A stretch of 64,000 bases of DNA, from contig NZ_FOSK01000002.1 of assembly GCF_900114245.1 (NCBI RefSeq), positions 62,001 through 126,000 on the forward strand. The letters run 5' to 3'. The DNA comes from Pseudovibrio ascidiaceicola (lineage in GTDB: Bacteria > Pseudomonadota > Alphaproteobacteria > Rhizobiales > Stappiaceae). The notes beneath the pieces were generated by a model. It saw only the letters and a program-made list of their open reading frames with translations, made no database searches and was not told where the DNA came from. This document shows positions 62,342-64,000 of the stretch, piece after piece. The number at the start of each line of letters is the position of its first letter. Positions within the stretch are counted from its first letter, which is position 1. The position numbers were made by a program, and so were the translations under genes.

Positions 62342-63055
62342 CAGGTTGCCCTGCACCAGCTCGCTGACCACATGATCCACCCAGTGCTGATTACCAATCG
62401 GCTCTGCGTGGATCCCATCCTCACAAAAACCTTCTGCCGTTATTCCCGGCGTTACAGAAATGGCAATAGCGCCACGCTCATGGCACAGCTGCGTGCCAAC
62501 ACGATTGATCATCTGGCGGCGAGGTTCCAAAACAGCACCCAGCGCCCACGAAAGCGCAGGCACGTTCATTGGTGACATGAGGTTGGACCAGTAAATCCGT
62601 GCATGAGGGTACTTGGTACGCAAAGCATAAATCAGCTCGCCAAACCCTTTCTTCCACGCCTTGCCAGAGCGAAAGTTCTTCAGGTCGTTAAAACCGATAC
62701 TGATGTAAATGTGTGTGTAGTCGGCGTGCGGCAGATTGGGTACGACCACATCGCGGATCTGGCTGGAGGTTGCAGAATTACTGCCAGCAGCCCGCCATTT
62801 AACAGGCTGTCCGGTTACCTCTGCAATTTTGTGGGCCATCTTGCAGGTTAAACCGTTTGTCGTGTGGTCCAACCCCACTCCGGCAACGGAGGAGTCGCCA
62901 ATAACAAGCAGATTGATCGCCTGGCCCTGACCGGAAACCGCACCAAATTGCGGACCAGGTGCTGGTGACAGCCTTAGTGAATTTGCACGAGCACGTAGGC
63001 CTTCGAAAATGTAGACCGGTAAAAGTGCCCAAGTTAGCCAGCTAGGAAAAGACAT
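62279..63055 (-). CDS. SGNH/GDSL hydrolase
   Basis: 258 residues. One N-terminal membrane helix (about 5-19) is followed by an SGNH domain: LLVIGDSSVAGVG with nucleophile Ser55, the block-III SIGFND with Asn, and DGIHAEPIGNQHW with the Asp and His of the triad. Members are esterases or lipases acting on small acyl groups; a periplasmic side is likely. The ATG lies just downstream of the lysK terminator, whose stem supplies the GAGGGGG ribosome site. The last 63 bases overlap chaA in antisense. Confidence 0.85.
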   Translation of the reverse strand: MSFPSWLTWALLPVYIFEGLRARANSLRLSPAPGPQFGAVSGQGQAINLLVIGDSSVAGVGLDHTTNGLTCKMAHKIAEVTGQPVKWRAAGSNSATSSQIRDVVVPNLPHADYTHIYISIGFNDLKNFRSGKAWKKGFGELIYALRTKYPHARIYWSNLMSPMNVPALSWALGAVLEPRRQMINRVGTQLCHERGAIAISVTPGITAEGFCEDGIHAEPIGNQHWVDHVVSELVQGNLLGLEDQNEVEDKQDQMDGAL

Positions 63056-63084
63056 AAAAAAAAGCCCCCTCGTTTGAGGGGGCT
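63055..63084 (-). terminator. Terminator of lysK whose stem contains the next gene's ribosome site
   Basis: AGCCCCCTC / GAGGGGGCT, 9-bp perfect stem with an AAAC loop on the minus strand, then eight T and directly the ATG of the SGNH gene. The 3' arm GAGGGGG is 9-10 bases before that ATG. Confidence 0.92.
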
Positions 63085-63090
63085 AATTCA

Positions 63091-64000
63091 TCACGCTGCA
63101 AGCTCTCCTGCAAGTGCTTTTGCAATCAAACTACGAGTTTCCGGAATACCGTAGAGGGCGATGAAGGATCCGAAGCGCGGTCCCTTCTCTTGTCCCAGAA
63201 GTACCTGATAAATCGCAGAAAAGAAGATCTGCGCAACACCAGGACGCCCATCAGGACCCGGCTTTGCAGTGTTCTGATAACGTTCAATATTACGACCAAT
63301 GTCGTAAATTGCGTTCTGGATATCGCCGCCGTCAGTCTCTGCAGGCAGGCCAGCAAGCACTTCATCCAGCTTGGTGAGCATTTCTGTCTCAACTTCATCC
63401 GGTGCTTTAAACTTCTTCGTTGGTTTCACAAAGTCGTCGTAATAGCGAATTGCGTAGCCGACCAGCTCATCCAGCATCTTATGCGTTGCAGCAGAAGAGC
63501 CCGGTGCGTAGCGAGAGATAAACGCCCACAGGACGTCCTTGTTCTCTGCGTTGGATGCAGACACTAGGTTGAGCAGCATCGCGAAGGAGATCGGCATTTC
63601 TTCTTTTGGCGGTGTACCGTAGTGAATGTGCCAGACCGGGTTCATCAGCTTCTGCGCTGCATCCATGTTGTCGAACTTGGACAGGAAGGTGCAGTACTCG
63701 TCAACCGCTTTCGGGATGACGTCAAAATACAGCTTCTTCGCAGTTTTCGGCTTCTGGAAGTTGAACAGGGACAGGCTTTCCTGATTGGCGTACTGGAGCC
63801 ACTCTTCCATCGTCAGGCCGTTGCCTTTGGACTTGGAGATTTTCTGGCCTTTGTCGTCCAGGAAGAGCTCGTAGTTGAAGCCTTCCGGAGCAGGACCGCC
63901 CAGAGCCTTACAGATCTTGCCAGACAGGTTCACGCTGTCGATCAGATCTTTACCAGCCATTTCATAGTCGATGCCCAGCGCGTACCAACGCAGCGCCCAG
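63091..64000 (-). CDS. lysK: Class I lysyl-tRNA synthetase, C-terminal part (5' end beyond right edge)
   Basis: The last 302 residues of a class I (not class II) lysine-tRNA ligase; the start lies outside the window. The reading frame runs open to the right edge with [21 protein letters not shown]. The KMSKS signature is KISKSKG, followed by the anticodon-binding helical domain ([24 protein letters not shown]... DILGRN/ERY segment). Class I LysRS is typical of alphaproteobacteria and archaea. The terminator immediately follows. The product charges tRNA-Lys with lysine. Confidence 0.93.
   Translation of the reverse strand, partial: WALRWYALGIDYEMAGKDLIDSVNLSGKICKALGGPAPEGFNYELFLDDKGQKISKSKGNGLTMEEWLQYANQESLSLFNFQKPKTAKKLYFDVIPKAVDEYCTFLSKFDNMDAAQKLMNPVWHIHYGTPPKEEMPISFAMLLNLVSASNAENKDVLWAFISRYAPGSSAATHKMLDELVGYAIRYYDDFVKPTKKFKAPDEVETEMLTKLDEVLAGLPAETDGGDIQNAIYDIGRNIERYQNTAKPGPDGRPGVAQIFFSAIYQVLLGQEKGPRFGSFIALYGIPETRSLIAKALAGELAA

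Noticed and set aside
1-64000. CRISPR arrays, insertion sequences, prophage, tRNA or rRNA genes
   Set aside because: No regularly spaced repeats, transposase or integrase-like proteins, or tRNA cloverleaf were noticed on either strand; a dedicated tRNA scan could still find a missed one.

Overview
The window reads as chromosomal DNA of a marine-type alphaproteobacterium with about 50-55% G+C (estimated by eye). The combination of a complete FixL-FixJ-FixK / cbb3 oxidase cluster, ALA synthase (C4 haem pathway), class I lysyl-tRNA synthetase, a PodJ-like polar organiser and a ligase-associated Lhr helicase with PdeM points to Hyphomicrobiales or a relative. My best guess is Pseudovibrio/Stappiaceae, from memory of gene content and not from any search. 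Genes are densely packed in short operons. I saw no rRNA, tRNA, CRISPR array, insertion sequence or prophage.

Region 1 (1-17.7 kb) is a microoxic respiration island. A truncated receiver-domain gene sits at the left edge, divergent from hemA. The minus-strand operon ccoN-ccoO-ccoQ-ccoP-ccoG-fixH-ccoI-ccoS encodes the high-affinity cbb3 oxidase and its copper/assembly factors. hemN (oxygen-independent coproporphyrinogen dehydrogenase) lies upstream on the other strand. The regulators fixK, a stand-alone receiver that may be FixT-like, fixJ and fixL follow. FNR/FixK boxes are visible only in front of ccoN and hemN. The logic is: FixL senses O2, FixJ activates fixK, and FixK activates the oxidase and anaerobic haem synthesis.

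Region 2 (17.9-25.2 kb) holds a large hybrid kinase with a fused sodium/solute symporter domain, a LuxR-type response regulator, and a DUF4212 plus SSS symporter pair. This resembles CrbS/CrbR control of acetate uptake. Region 3 (25-35 kb) is mixed housekeeping: YjbQ, an HSL-type esterase, a thioesterase, a secreted coiled-coil protein, an HCCA-isomerase-like protein, an NTF2-fold protein, lhr-pdeM, and the TIGR02186/TauE pair. Region 4 (35.3-40 kb) is one very long podJ-like gene.

Region 5 (40.3-48.7 kb) contains MerR and ArsR regulators, an ABM/NIPSNAP pair, and a fatty acid beta-oxidation run (acyl-CoA dehydrogenase, GST, thiolase, FadB-type multifunctional enzyme). Region 6 (48.8-57.7 kb) is more accessory. 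It has a DUF1963 protein with a long central insertion, a protein made of four tandem GNAT acetyltransferase domains (the most unusual gene here), a small membrane protein, a TetR regulator, a histone-deacetylase-family enzyme, a MATE exporter, an alcohol dehydrogenase and WrbA. Region 7 (57.9-64 kb) has pyrD-DUF952, an XRE/S24 regulator, a nuclease-like protein, a ChaA-type antiporter, an SGNH hydrolase overlapping it tail to tail, and the C-terminal part of lysyl-tRNA synthetase running off the right edge.
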